From Campylorhamphus procurvoides (taxonomy: Eukaryota > Chordata > Aves > Passeriformes > Dendrocolaptidae), in assembly GCA_013396655.1 (NCBI GenBank), contig WBMV01008260.1, positions 293,531-357,530 of the forward strand: DNA of 64,000 nt, in the 5' to 3' direction. The translations under genes were made by a program, and so were the position numbers. A model generated the notes under the pieces. The model saw only the letters and a program-made list of their open reading frames with translations, searched no databases and had not been told where the DNA came from. Below, in pieces: positions 25,591 through 39,645 of this stretch (position 1 is the stretch's first letter; each line of letters opens with the position of its first letter).

Positions 25591-28500
25591 TTCATAGAGG
25601 AACACTCATAAGGAACAGTAAAAAATCCCTGAAATTACAGAATGCTTTCATTGTTCTGTTGATTGAATAAGCAATCTGGAAACTCTAAAGTTCCTTCTTC
25701 TTTTTCCTGCCTTTTCAATGTTAAAATTAACTGGAATCAGGATTAAGGAACGCTTGACTAGGAGAAAGAAAAATATAGAGACCAAAATATTTACCCACAG
25801 GTCGTACTCTCTCTTTTCCTGTCTTTTGGAGACATATCTGAAGAAAACATGGAGCTGTTTGTAGCTGACTCACTTCCAGTTTAAGATGGTTGGTCAGTGA
25901 TATCAGTGACTGGCTGTGTTGCTCTGTGCCACTTACCTACCACAATGTCACGAAAACAAGCTGATGTAACATCTGGATTTATCAAAGTAAAAGCTTCTAA
26001 ATCACAATGCTTTATTCTTAAAAATAAAATTGAAAAAAAATTGTAAGAAAATTTAGTCCATGAATATTAGCAGGACCTTCTGCTTTCCACAATTTCTTTT
26101 TTCTTTATTACAGTGCCAGGCCCTTCAGGTTTGCCACCGTTCTTTGTATGATCACTCTTGGTGTTAAGATAAGCTGTTGCCCAACAACATCTGCAGGATA
26201 CTGAGTTGCTACAACACAGAAATTATGGCCTGTCCTTAAAGGAGATTATAAAGGCTTTTCAGGCATCCTGTCCTTTGCTAAGATTATATCTAATTCTCAC
26301 CTCTCACAAAAATACTCCAACATAGCAAAAAATATTCAAAAAAGAAACTGCTATGCTCAGTGGTATATGCAGTTACTTACACTATACTGTTAATATACCT
26401 GGATGTAGGAAGGGACCTTGTGATATTTTAAAATTAAACTATTAGCTTATCATTGGGAAATACATCAAACACTTGCCCAGGAAAAGATGATGTAAAGTGA
26501 TAAAAAGATTATTAAAAAAAAAATTAGAAGAACAAGAGTTAAACCTAAATCACTTCTGGAGGCCCACATTTCTTAATAAATTCTTCAGTTTACAGCTGTG
26601 ACTGCCCTTATAAATCATGTCTCCTGTACAACCAAGAGGCTCGAATTCATGGGTCTCCTTTATGGTATTTGGTCATCCACAAATCATTTTCAATTGCATC
26701 CATAGATATTCACCTAGTACGCCTTCCCATATTATTTGTTGAAGTGTTTCTTAATCCTTATCGCGTGGCAAATACGGACCCAAAGATACTACCTTGTGTT
26801 CTCTTTTGTGTTGCTCACCACATTCTACAAGTTCTTAAGCTGCAAAATAAGTGTATATAAGTTCAGACTGAGTTGCTATAGAGCTTCTAAATAATTCTGT
26901 AATTCTTTATCTCAAATTTGGCATTATTTTCAGTATTCTAAAAATTTGTTCTCATCGGAAATTAATTTTGAAAGAGTCTCAGGGAGCCACAGACTTCAGA
27001 GGCTGCTGTTTAAGTTCAAAAGTAATATTGATATAGAGACTAAAAAGTAGTCTGAAAAAACCCTTCACTTTAACTGGATATTTTTCCCACCAGAAAGTTT
27101 CATCACTGTCCTAACGCATTTGCCACTGGTGTAAAATCAGAACCTATGTTCTTGTATGTTCATTGAAGTTCCCTGAAGAATTTTTCCTTGGGCATGTCTT
27201 TTGCCTATGACTGTGTTTGAACCAGTAAGGGAGGGAAGAAATAGAAGGTTTCATGTTTTATATAAACCAAAAGATATTACCAAAGTACAGAACTAAATGA
27301 TACTCAGGTAGGACAATGCAAACCCCAAAGACGTCTTTAATGAAACTTAAAGGCCAACCACAATAAGTATACTTGAGCAAATACTGTAGGAAATCCTGTT
27401 TTCAGTCCCTGAGAAAATTAAGAAAGACTGGAATTTGTTCCTTTGAGGAAATTACATGCAAGTTTCCTACACAGATATCTGTCTCATTCAGGTTTTAAAA
27501 TCTAAATCTATGTACCTTGAATACAAGCAATTTGTATGGAACCAGATCTCCTTTTCACCCAAGTCTAGCCATTTCTTAGGGCCACGGTGTTCGTGTCATG
27601 CTGTTCCTATATTTAAGATCTTGAGTTATTTAAGTGCTTCTTTTAACAAATTCCACTTGATATATGTGTATGATATGGACAAGAACTGATGAATGCTTCT
27701 GCTGAAATTCTGTTTGTCAGAAAATGCCCAGTTACTACAAGGAAAAGTCCTTCAGTAGGAGTGCCTGGTTTTCAGCAAATAAAATCTCAAGGTCAGGATG
27801 GTATCCGGATTTTCATTCAGTGTTTTAACCTGGTTCCTCTTGACAACAACAAAGGGTAATTTGAGAATTGTCATAAAACAGGTAATGTGGATGCTTGCCA
27901 AACAATAATGAACAAATTTCTCTATTGTCATTGCCAAAATTAACAACTTTCTTAATTAGGAAAACTAGTATATAATTTGCTGTTGGAAGTAGAATCTGGC
28001 ATCCTACCTTTACCAAAACAGAGAGAAACAAATTTCCCTCTCCAGTGGAGTTAGTGGTGCAAGTGAGATGACTGCAAGAGTTTCAGGCATGACTGTTATA
28101 ACAGAAAGTAACATAACAAAAGTCTTGTGTCCTTATCAAAGCTCACATTTCCAAAAAAGACAGACCTCCATTTTACCACCAATTAAGTTTTTTGTCACAA
28201 TTACGTTGCTACAGAACTTCATTCCTCTGGTGCTAAGACACTTCCCTTGTAACTTCAGATTAAAGTTTACAATGCAATTTTTTTTAACTTTTTTTTGTTA
28301 TTCCAAGATAGTTTTAAAGTTGTTTCTTTCCCTATCTTTGTGTTTACCCACTACACCATGTTCACAAGTAAGCAATCTTTCCTACAAAACAGGGTTTCTA
28401 TTCCTTATGTTACCACTAGTAATTCTTTTCTTCATTTTTCTTGTTCATTATTCTTGAACAAAGTTCTCCAAATACAGCACTCAAACTAAGGTTTCCGCAG

Positions 28501-31500
28501 ATGTTCTGTCAATGACTTTGATGCTTCTCTAACTTTTTGTGAATTCCCAATGGACTCGTGTATTTGTATTTTAGTAACTGTTTTGCATTGACAGCATGTA
28601 GTACTCTTGTACTGGACAAATATTGCTAGGTCTTTCTCAGCAACATTTAACTGCTAAGCTCCTAGCTGTTACCAGATGTTTTGATTACTTTTTTGTTAGG
28701 TTATTCAGTTACATCCAATCTCTGAAGGACGTGAAGGTCCTCATGCTTTAATGTGATACCATGCTCTATTAGTGATGCCTCAACTTTGGATAATTGGGAC
28801 TTTTTAGTTTAGCATAAACCTAATATTTGTACAAATGGGGGAAATCAGACTGACACCTTTAAACAAGATAAATCCCTAAACAAATAAAATAAAATCTCAA
28901 ACTGTTGTCAGTAGAAGTCCATTTGTAACTCATGCCAGTTTAATGGTTAGCCTTTCACATGTATCTGTTGTTGACCCTCTGCAAACCAACTTCTTTTCCA
29001 ACTTCTCACCATGCTTAACCCCAAGGTGAAATAGAAGAGATATAGATTAAAAAAAAGGAAATCCGGTAGACAATGCATCAAAGTATTTGGTTGGTTTAGC
29101 ATATATTCCTTGGGTAAATGTCAGTTGTGTTTTATACGTTTTTCTCTTTGTTTATGTTTCCTTCAGGTACAAAACCAAATGAAAACGGTGAACCTACTTA
29201 AGATGAGAAGGACTTTTATGCAACTATGTTACTTTCGGAAACTAAAGAAATTCCTCCAAACCGTGTCGTACTGTATTTTGTCACATGGATGCAGTGGCCC
29301 ATTCAGAATTAGGCTCTCTACACATGCAGAGGGTACATAAATGTTTAGTTACTCACAAGAGAAAAGGGTGGCAGTTGGGCACCCAAGTTAAAAATGGAGA
29401 GCCAAAAAGCTTTATTTGGCTTATGTATAACCCTGGAAATTATGTAAGCAACACAAGTTAAACAACAGTTCAATACCATGCCAGGAGAGTTTTTGCAGCT
29501 GCACCTCTGACTCAGAACACCCTGCTCCCAAGGGGATGAGGGGGCTGGCATTGCAATCCAAAGACTAACAGTGTCTTTTATCCATTCTCCTGTCAAATGA
29601 ACCAGAACATCTATTCTGTTCACTTTCTCTTCCATGACTTTTTAACAGAAAATTTTCCTAGCTAGCATCATGACATCATTTGCACAAGGAGCTTTTGTTT
29701 GTTTGGAGAGGCAGGGTATGGCGGATGTGAATTTCCTCCACCATACGTTATGTTGCTAAGTGACATTTGGCAATGAATATTGCATGTTGCTCCTGTTTCT
29801 CTGAGCCAGCAGCATTCTGTTGCTGTGTTCCAGATGTCAGCGTAGTGAGATGTTATCCCTGTAAGGATCTGCATTTGAACTGTAGGCAAATGATGGACAA
29901 TATCTCTAACAGCTTTATTAGTATCAAAACTGATATTAGTTATGAAACTCATTTTATTGGCAGCTTCTAAACAGAATTTCTCAAAGTCTTTAAGGTTGCG
30001 GGGGGGTATATGTCATGAGTAATGGGACCAATATAAATCTACTTTTAAAGATATATATTTCCTGAAATAAATAAAAAGGGAAACTTGCCTGTCCTTTTTA
30101 AAATTTGTCTTTTTTGCATGAAAAAACAGGATAGAAATTCATAAAAGACATGCACACACTAGAACACAAAAAAAATGTATAGAAGACAGCTTATATTTCA
30201 TAACCATGCTCTGAAAATAAGCATGTGGGTAGATATTTTCATGTCTCTGAAATTTTATGTATGATAACTATCATATACTGTGAATTCGGCTCCTTATCCA
30301 GATGCAAAATATTCTACTTTTCCAACTCTTAAGCAGCTTAGGGCATGTATGATATCTTATGCAATGAATATCTCTTTATTTAAAGATATATTAAAAAGTA
30401 TACTCAGAGTCCTGTGACCCAGTGTGTATGCTGTAATTTCTAAAATGCTCCTCTGCCAACATTATGACGTAACCAGTGAATCAAATAGGTGTACTTCTTC
30501 AACATCAATCTTTGTTTGCATTGCAGCTCTGGAGCTACCAGAATAAAGACAAACAAGTGGAAGGGTTACCCAAAAGCAGAATAAGGGTTATTCAAAGTCT
30601 TGACTGAGTCCTAAGTTCCTATTGTCACAAAGGAAGGGAAAAGAATGTTAAAAAGTGACATCTTCCTGGCTACATAATAGAGATACACAGTCTCCTTGCT
30701 CTTCAAGTCTGACTTTTCACCCTTTCAAGAGGTGGTTCAGCTTTTCCTAGGCTTTCTCATGCCATACTCCCAGTGCATATACTCCAGCATTTGCTAACTC
30801 TCTTCCACAGGTCCGTCACAAGTGACAAAACCTTTGCTGGATGTTGTGTTTGATGCAAGAGTCAGAACACTCAGACAAGTCTCAGTGAAGTTTTCAGTAC
30901 TTTAAAGTCTAAAATGTATGCTTAGCTTGGCACCTTGAAAGCAGAAAATAAGATAAATTTCATCTTATTTTTTGTGGTCATGATGTTGAGTATATGAAAA
31001 TGTCACTTTTGCCAGACCAGGACCCCTTAGCTGTAACTGGGATATATATCTGGGCAGAAACACCTTCATGTGACATGCTTTGGGGAGTCTTCTTTTCCTT
31101 CTATTGCCTCGAGATCTGTAACAGATGACAAACATATCCATATCTCTTTGATCACTATGAAAATAAATGTGTTTGTCTAAAATCTATCATAGGGCAATAA
31201 AAGAGTATTTTAAATCTACTCAATATAAAATCTTATCAGGCAGAAAAATGGAATAAACCATTTGCTTCATGACATTTTTTCTATATAAAGTCTTGTTTCT
31301 GGGAAGAAACTGTGCTTAAGGAAGCGAAAAGGTACATAAATTGACCAATTTAGCAGCATTGGTCGGATTAGGGATACAGTAACAAATTCTTTTTCTCCGG
31401 ATTTAGTAAGAGATAAAATGTTCTGTTTTCCTAGAAAATAACATCATTTAAGTGAAGAAAATGGAAAGTAACAGTTTAATAAGAGAAAGGGAAGAAAAGG

Positions 31501-33800
31501 GACTTTTCTTGTGTGACAGTGCTTGCAGGCTAAAATACTTCTCTTGAAATAAATATGGATAAGGGATTGACACTGTGTGGCTCATGCTAGGGAGCACATC
31601 ATAATTTGTACAGGTGCTTCAATGCAAAGGGCCAGACTGCGTGAAGTGAGTTGTTGCTTGACCTACCAGTAGGTGACTTCCCAAAACTTAGTCATTGAAC
31701 ACACCAGTGAATGGTACACGTCAGTGTCTACTTGTTCTTACACACAGATATGTGTACAGCCTCTCCTAAAAAGCCTGATTTCTCCAATTAGAGATTTTCA
31801 GCTTCTGCTAAGGGCTTTGTCTGCTTAGTTACTGGCATCCACCAAAAGATGATTTAATTCTGAAAACTGACCATTCCAAAGGCAATCAGAAATAACTTCT
31901 TTAAACATTTTGGGTAAGATTGATCCCTAATTCATGCTGGGGGCAAAGAGCTTAGTTTCCTTTGATTTTTTCTGGTTTAGGTTCTACTCTTTGTGTGTGT
32001 GTGTACATGTGTGTTTTGTGTTTGTTTGGGTTTTTTTTGTTATTATTTTGTAAAAATTTCTACTTTCCGATTCCATAATTGCAAGCCACAGTGCAAATAA
32101 AGAGCAGGCCTTGGCCAACTACTGAAAGATTTTGTTCTGCTGTATGGATTACCTTTACACAAAATTGAAGCATGCCATTAAGTATGTGCAAATGCCTGTA
32201 GGCAATGAACAAAGTAGTAACCTTAGCCTATAATTGTGTTGGACTGCTGTTTTCATGTTGCTGTTTTTACAAGGAAAATGTTTAGATTCAAAACCTGACT
32301 CTGCTACAGAGCTAACATAATTCTAAGTATTGGATGGGATAAAAAACATATGGATGTCCTATGGAAAAACATTGTATATATCTTGAGGCTTAGCTCTGTT
32401 AAGACCACAAAGAGGAAATGGTAGTGAAGAACTGTCTTTTTAAAATAGTCTAAGGGTAGATCAAAGTGACCTACACATTCAAAAAACTTTGCATCCAGCT
32501 AAAAAACACACAAATGAGTGAGTGATTTTGCATCAGTGTGAAAAACTATGGTAAGCTAAACTCTGGCTGGTGGATTTTCTAGATATGACAGCTGACGTAT
32601 CATATTTTTTTTGAATTTTCTTAATATTGTTTAAACAACTACTGGAATAAAGCACTTAAAAGTTGTAACTGTTATAAATATTGTTGCACTGTAAATAACT
32701 TCCCTGTTCTAAACAGACATGTAAATCAACCAAGACCCATATGAGTCAATGCAATAATAATACCTCTACTAAATTTTAGATGCTCATTATTTTTAGAATT
32801 CAAGTTTTCCATCCCTTGAGAACCTTATTCCTACATCCTAAATCAAAATCACCAAACACATCCCAAGTTTATTCTTTAAATATACCCTTCATTCCTTCAA
32901 TACTGACAAAAAGAACATTGCTTCAAAGCTGAGCCAAAAACCAAAACAGTACTTATTCCAAAAGTGAAGTGAGGGAAATAGATTCTTTCTCAGGAATTTT
33001 TCCAAGTAGAATTGAGTGCAGTACAGCTGCAACATAATAAAAAGCAATGCTGGAATCCATGGCTAGCCTTTCCTCTGCACTACAGACAACGCCAGAGCTC
33101 TTAACTCTTCAGAGACTTCTTGGGAGATGTAACACAATGGTCAACTGTTCATTAAACCCTAGAATATTATGTACGTGGCTATGTAAATTCAATGTAAAGC
33201 ATCTGTACAAGAAATCCAGATGAAACCTGTAGACTGAAAAAGCTGAAATAACTCAATCCAAAGATAGGAAAACAGTCAAAGAGAGGGGAGATAGTCAAAG
33301 AGAGATGTAGAGGTCAATTTTGTTTGAGTTTACAATTCTGTAAGGTAACTGTTTGACTTGTTTGGCCATAGTGCATGCCACCAAACAGAATGGAATGACA
33401 TAGACACTCTCACTGTGTGTCTTCATAATTTATTCCTTGTTTGGTGAAAATTTCCCTGTCATTTTAGTATGTAATGATGGTTATGTTCCAAGGCATTTTG
33501 GAGGAGTAAAAGAGCAAAGGGGGAAAGCAAGAGCATTTGAGGTGGAACGGCATGTTGCGTTGTTTGTTCTGTCCTTTGATTGTGCCTATTTAGTTAGGGC
33601 ATCAGATGCTTTGGTTTGCTTTTCTCTAGCATGCAATTATTGTGGGAAAGCTACGTCAAGTAAGTGAGTATTTTCCTTTGATCAAAAAGGCGATGAAATA
33701 TGTGGTCATTCTGATGTGTTCTGGGGCTAAGCTCCCCAGCACAGCTGCTGATCAAACTCTCATGACTCCCACAAATAATTCAGATCCCTGGTACAAGGTT
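25591..33800. other. Non-coding AT-rich sequence, no gene seen
   Basis: The longest frame is 129 codons (28068-28457, plus), rich in Leu, Phe and Ser. I recognise no family and overlapping frames weaken it. The remaining frames are under 100 codons. A TG run followed by a T/G tract lies at 31991-32050. A run of seven Gs occurs at about 30000. Nothing marks a promoter, exon or RNA gene. Confidence 0.5.
31991..32050 (+). repeat. (TG)n and T/G-rich tract
   Basis: A short TG run (about 31992-32004) is followed by GTGTTTTGTGTTTGTTTGGG and T8. Low complexity, the same style as the other T/G tracts in the window. Confidence 0.8.
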
Positions 33801-33990
33801 GTTTTAAGGAAAATTGATTGATTTGATTGATTGAATTGGTCTTAGAATTCATTTCTTCTCAGGGCATGCGATGTAATTAATTTCAATTAGAAGATATTTG
33901 CTGGCACAACCTTTAACTGAAATTTCAAGGTCCTGTTTTTGACAGGCCTTGGGAGGTTTTGCAAATATTTACCACAAAGGGACTTTAATG
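33801..33990. promoter_or_regulatory. Candidate enhancer-like patch with TGATTGAT repeats
   Basis: Overlapping TTGATTGATTTGATTGATTGAA (33814-33835) contains two TGATTGAT words, the composite PBX/HOX site type. It is followed by GTAATTAATTTCAATTAGAAG (about 33872) and a GCAAATATTTACC forkhead-like word (about 33961). No repeat signature or long frame is seen. The clustering of three motif classes suggests, but does not show, a cis-regulatory element. Confidence 0.25.
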
Positions 33991-36900
33991 AAAGAATTTT
34001 ATTCCCAGGAATAAATGACAGAAACTATATATTTAAGGAATATGCTCTGAAGAAAGGGAAGTGAGAGATGCTTTTACTACAGGTATTTACTACTCAGGTA
34101 TTCAACATAGATATAATATAGAAAGATAGAGTCGAAACACATGGAACACATTAAAGTTTACTATATACCTATACATAGTCTTTATGTTCCAGTGGCTGGC
34201 ATCAAGTAGTCTTTAAATGGAAATTAACAAAATTTTTTGGGAACAGTTTTCAGAAACTGGTCACCAAAATGAAGGAATATGTCAGAAAATCTTGACTTGA
34301 GTTCATGTTGACCTGTTTATGATAAAGACAAGGCAAGAAAAAACTTTGATTTGTCATCTCCTATAGAATAAACATGTTGACGGTAGGCCAAAGGGATTCC
34401 AGGCTTCCTGAGAATACGAACAGATTTCTTTTGGAACTGTTATTTGTTTCTTAGTCTTGAAGTGGGTTTTGGCACAGAACTCACACCATCAGGGATGTAA
34501 CTGTGATGTGCAGTGACCTTACAGCTTAGTGCTTCAGAACTGTCCTTGAGTGTTGTACCTCCTACTGCTTGGACTGTAGATTGTCTGTTCCATGGCAGCA
34601 GCCTGGAACCATTGCTACATGCCTGTGGAGATAAACTACACAGTTCTTAGAATAATTATGGAAAAAGCACTAAAGGATTAAAAAAATTTAAATATGATGT
34701 TTAACTTCAGCAGAAAATGAAGGGTCCCAAGTCTGCCCATTGCAATGAATCTTTATCAAGTATATCTCTGTTGTTGTTACTGTCATTACTATTACTAATT
34801 TTATAACTATGGTTCAAAAAGATAAAAAAACACATTATGCTTGATATAGTGAGAATGAGTAACAAATAAGACCATCCATCATCCAAGAGAATCTATAAAC
34901 TAGGAAACAAAATTCAGTAACATATGAACAAATAGACTAAGGTTCCAGAGGGGTGCAACAGAGTCATGGGTCTAGCTGAGGGCAAGGTTATGCCTGATTG
35001 CATTGTAATTGGATCATCAAGAGTCCAGATGATGTGAGGATGTCTAGGCACAGAGCTCCAGTTCATGAACTTCATTCCAACAGGTCAAGACTTCTGTCAT
35101 ATAGGTCTTGAGGATTAAAAAACCAGTAAGATACAAGCTATAAGTATGGCATGCAAAGAGGTAAATAAATAAAGAAAAAAACAGAACCTTCTTTCTATTC
35201 AACCATGGTATGTCAAACCCTATCTTGCTGTAGTACTTTGAAAGCTGTTTTAAATCAACTATAACTATTTATGCAGCTACAGTCTAAAATTGTTAACATA
35301 TCTAACACTTTCAGAAAAAGGTGCTATATCATTTATCATTTCCCTTAAGAACACTTGAAACTGATTAAACATTTCACTTGAGAAGCTACTTTATTTTATT
35401 TTGTATTTTAATTTATTTTACTGCATAATTAATTTGTAATCAAGACTTGTTTTGATTTTTCTAACTGTATTTTAAAACCAAACGTGAAGCAATAACTTGT
35501 GGATGGCTTGCAAAATAGTAAAAATGTGTTCCATTAAGAAGGAAAAAAAAAAGCAGTTAGTATTGTGCAAATTTCACACACCACAGAATTAACCATTCTT
35601 TGGTAAGCCTTCTGCAAATATGATCAAAGTATCCCAAAGGTCAAGTGCTATGGGATAGTGGTAAAATTTTAAGGTCTACAAAGTCAAAAGAACACGAATG
35701 ACTGCATAGGCACAACAGATTATCTTATCTTACATAATTGCCTCTTAAAACTTTTGACTGCAGATTTAATATAGTCATGCTAGCCAAACTTTTGAACTTT
35801 TGACAAATGAATCTTCTCCAAGAATGCATGCTTCTTGCTTTGTTTTTAATAAAAATATATGTAAATCTCATTCAATTTAAAATTATGCAACAAAATGTCA
35901 TCACATTTCTCACAGCCCCTGTGGTCATTGGGACTGTGCATGGGCAGTGTCTAAAGCTAAATTCTCTTTTGAGTTAAAAATAATGTTTATTTCTCTTCAT
36001 GCTAAAAAAAAATCAAAAATAAAACAAATAAACAAAAAACCACAGACCAACTTTTGACTTTAGGTTTTGTACAGAGCTGATTCTCACCAGAGATCTTGGC
36101 AAGTGCATCTCTTCCAAAAATACATGCTCTGTGCCATATGTCCATTAGGCTCTCTAGAAGTGAGCAAATATTGTACCATTGACTCAATGGGCCAATAGAA
36201 TATTTCAAGCTTCTTCAAAGAGATAATTGACCTGTTGAAAGTGTACAGTAACACTAGAACTGAGATCACTAAGTAAAGTGATCTCATACTGAATGTGGGT
36301 GTTTTATTTGTTTGATTCTGGGGGATGAGTTGGAGCATGTGTAAGCCAAGTTTTGATTACGAAGGGCTAAGAGTGGGGAGAGGGAGTAGGGAGAGAGGCC
36401 CAGAGCAGCAAGTTTAAATAGAGATGACCCGAGATCAGCCATTTCATATGACTTTCACATAAAGAAATCAAGAGCATGGAAGTAGAAGAGGAAGGATAGA
36501 AAAAGGTCAAGTCCCCCAGTCGATTGTTTGAAACTTGCTCATTTTCTCCCATAGTGCTTGGGAAGCAGAGTGACTGCTAAGTCTTCACTGCCTTAATTTA
36601 GGTCCTCTGGCTTCAAAGATTGGCAAGTTCTTACTATATTTCTACAAAGCAGACTGCTTTTCAGGCAGGTTTTCTCAAGTTCTTGCTTTATGAGTTTTGG
36701 AGAAAGATTCTGGGCAGAGATGTTCAGAAGAAAAAGTGCTTGCAGTCTTTGGAGGTTGTTAATTCCTGGAAAAACTTCTGGCAAACTCCACCTCACCAAA
36801 ATTTCACAGAAAATGTTTGTTAAAATTTGACCAGTTAAAATGAGTTTCTTGTGTTGGTGTCTTTACCTAGTGGAAGTTCGAATCGTGCTTGGTTTTACAC

Positions 36901-39094
36901 ACAAAGTCAAGAAATTCTGCCAACATATACAGTCCTCTTCTCTCTGAAATATTTTATTTATTTACTCTGGAGTCTGAAGACAGCTTAGAGACATGTCTCT
37001 TGCCAGTGGTATTTGCAGTGGTATTCACAGAGTTGTCTTCTAATTTTTAGAGTCAGTTTGCATTTATTTCTTAGACTCATGTAGAGATTCAATTTTAGTA
37101 ATAACTCTCCTAACCTTCTCTGAGGTTTCCACCATTGTTCTGCATGGTCACTGAGCTGGCCATCAGCCTCTAGAATTTGAAGGTTTATTAAACTTCCATG
37201 TAAAACTGCCACATATTTAGAAAATAAAGAGGACATGAATACTGTGAAATTTTTATTTAAAAATATAGATCAATAATGTGCAGCTTCATACTTTGCAAGT
37301 TATTATAAGGATGGAGAATGGGGAGAGATATTTTGGAACAGCAAATCCCAATGATTGCTACAGAAGCAAGTCGGACGTAACATCTTTTCCAGGACTGTAG
37401 CAGGTTCCACAAGGAAAGTAAATAGGTTTGGACATGGGTTATGATCTTTAGATTCCTGTTACTGACATCTGAAAGCTCTGACCACTTACACTTCCTTGCA
37501 GATCCCAGCTGAAATCTTGTTGCAACTGGCATATACTCATCGCTCCTTGTGTTGAAGTAGCCTAAAGTGCCTTCTTCCCATGAGCACTAAGGGAGAGGTA
37601 TTGGATCTCTCCCTCAACTTCTGTATTACTAAAATAAACATACCAATCTCATTCTTCCCATCAAGTAGGTTCTCCAGTACTCTAATCAACTTAATATCCA
37701 TTTTCTGTGTTTCTTCCACTTTAAATGGGACTTTCAGAACAACGATATTTTCCAGCACTGACAGATTCAGTTTCTGCTCTTAAAAAGCAAACCAATGGTG
37801 AATTATATCTTGCAACAATGAACCCCATAGTTATTCAGTTAGGTTGTGAGGAACGAACCTTCCAATTTGGCCGTCTGCGTGCAACAAAAAACAGAGTGAT
37901 TTTGTATCAGGCAAGTCAAAATAATCATAAACAGAAACAAGAAATTTCATTCAAATTTGGCAATCTGGAATGACCATACTGTAGCTAAGGTCCTACCTTT
38001 GACCAGATCCACCTTCAGACCAGACCTCTGTACTTTAAAATAGGATGTTTGCCTTCAAAGAATGGTACGTATGCATTAATGTGGGAGTTTTTTGTTTGTT
38101 TTTTTTTGTTTGTTTTTTTGATGCAGTACAATAGCTTCCTTTAAGGTATAGTTTGATCGTAAGTGGAATGAGAACTACTTTAATTTCTGGCGGGCATTTG
38201 TGAAAATTATTTTTTTTTAAATTGCAATTCTTATAAAAAAATATTATTCTCCAAATATTATTTAGAATTTAAATAATAAATTATACTTGGCTTTTAATTT
38301 ATATGACATACATAACTATCATTAAAAGCAGCTTCAAATAAGCCTCATATTCAAAACATCCTTGGCAGTTTCTAACATCTGAGGATCTGTCTCTTTCCCA
38401 CTCAAAGACATATTACTTCTAAAAGGTTAAAATCCACAAGACAACAACTCCCTACCAGGAAAATGAACTATCCACCAAAATGGAAAATAAGAAAGAAAGA
38501 AAGAAGGAAAGAAAAACAAATCTACTTCACAAGAAGAAAACGAGACATTTCTAAAGCATTTCAGGGTGACCACACACCAAGTGAAAAAAAAAAGGTTCAA
38601 AATGCCTGCCCCACACAAAGGATAACTTCTTTTGGCAGAATAAGAGTATCTCTTTTTACTAAGAACTACTCACCCATCAGTCAACACCACTTTAACTACT
38701 TTACGTATTTTCCACCTCTCACAGAGTACATCAAAAGTTCAGCACATACTACCAGCCAACTAGAATATCCAGTAAGCTATATATATCCACATATATATGT
38801 ACACGCACAAGTACAAACGCAAATGTATATAGCAACAGGTATTTCATTTTGAGAAAAATAAAATCCAGACATTGACAGCAGCCATATGACAATGACCATT
38901 GTGCCATTCATTTAAATGCCTCATTTTTAAAAGTTTTAGGTAGAAAGATATGGAATATTTGCCTTTCCCATCTCGTGTTTCCAGCCACATGCATTTACAT
39001 ACACATATAAAAAAAGCTTCAGGCAGTCATAGAATCTTCAAAATTAAACACTATGCAATGGTGAATGCTTTGTTATTGTTTCTCTTTTTCACAG
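33991..39094. other. Non-coding AT-rich sequence, no gene seen
   Basis: Frames of up to 129 codons (38463-38852) begin in a GAAA-rich stretch and end in an AT/AC-rich microsatellite-like stretch, so they look compositional. A T/G tract lies at 38081-38120. No exon, RNA gene or mobile element is recognised. Confidence 0.5.
38081..38120 (+). repeat. T/G-rich low-complexity tract
   Basis: GTGGGAG-T6-GTTTG-T9-GTTTG-T7. The same style as the other T/G tracts in the window; no coding meaning. Confidence 0.8.
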
Positions 39095-39184
39095 ATGCTA
39101 TAGTTATAATCAGAATGAGGTGAATACAGATGGAATAAAAAAAGATGAAAGGAACAGTAAAAAAATTTATGTTCCTTGTCTAGG
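39095..39184 (+). other. Candidate short exon (splice-flanked open segment), unrecognised
   Basis: A strong acceptor-like sequence, TTGTTTCTCTTTTTCACAG, ends at 39094. A good donor, AGG followed by GTAAGC, begins at 39185. The 90 bases between are open in one of three forward frames (offset 1), giving about 29 Asn/Lys/Asp-rich codons I do not recognise. The other two frames have stops. Ninety bases open in one frame is not rare, and single acceptor/donor pairs are common in non-coding DNA, so this could equally be a lncRNA exon or chance. Confidence 0.15.
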
Positions 39185-39645
39185 GTAAGCAACGAAATAA
39201 AAGAAAAAGGAAGAAAACCTGCAACTTTTGTACTATCACTTTAGGTTGTCTAAAGTAAAGGGATTTAGAGAGGGATTTGAGGCAAAGCAGAGAGATAATT
39301 TTTTAGATATTTTACAGGAAATTTGGCCATCAAAACCAAAAGGTTATTTGTCTGGAAAGTTAACAAGGGGTAGTGGGAGCTTGTACTAAGTGTCAAATGG
39401 AAGTAGGCATAAAGAGCTTTGACTCTGAAGTAGGCATTTCTCTTATTGATGAAATAAAGAATATAACAGAAGGCTACCGAGGCAGAGATACAAAACAGAC
39501 GCATGAAATATTCCTAAAGTTTGAAGTAGTGGTATTGTTCTTCTCCTGTTTTCTGAATCAATATTAGGGGAGCAATAGGGACTGAGAAAAATATGCTGTA
39601 TAATTTTTCAGGAAAAGAGTAGGAGGAAAAGACAAACTTTTTAAT

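Noticed and set aside
24952..25611. Long Phe/Leu/Ser/Pro-rich and Lys/Glu/Arg-rich frames of 87-217 codons
   Set aside because: They are translations of the GGAA/GAAA microsatellite, and the longest are drawn across the 221-N gap.
28068..28457. 129-codon hydrophobic plus-strand frame that might look like a membrane protein
   Set aside because: Leu/Phe/Ser richness follows from T-rich DNA. There is no family resemblance or splice context, and a second frame overlaps it.
36870..36900. GTTCGAATC word resembling a tRNA T-loop
   Set aside because: The flanking bases do not pair into a 5-bp T-stem, and there is no A-box or acceptor stem at the right distance.
38463..38852. 129-codon plus-strand frame
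   Set aside because: It starts in a GAAA-rich stretch and ends in an AT/AC-rich alternating stretch, with no recognisable domain.
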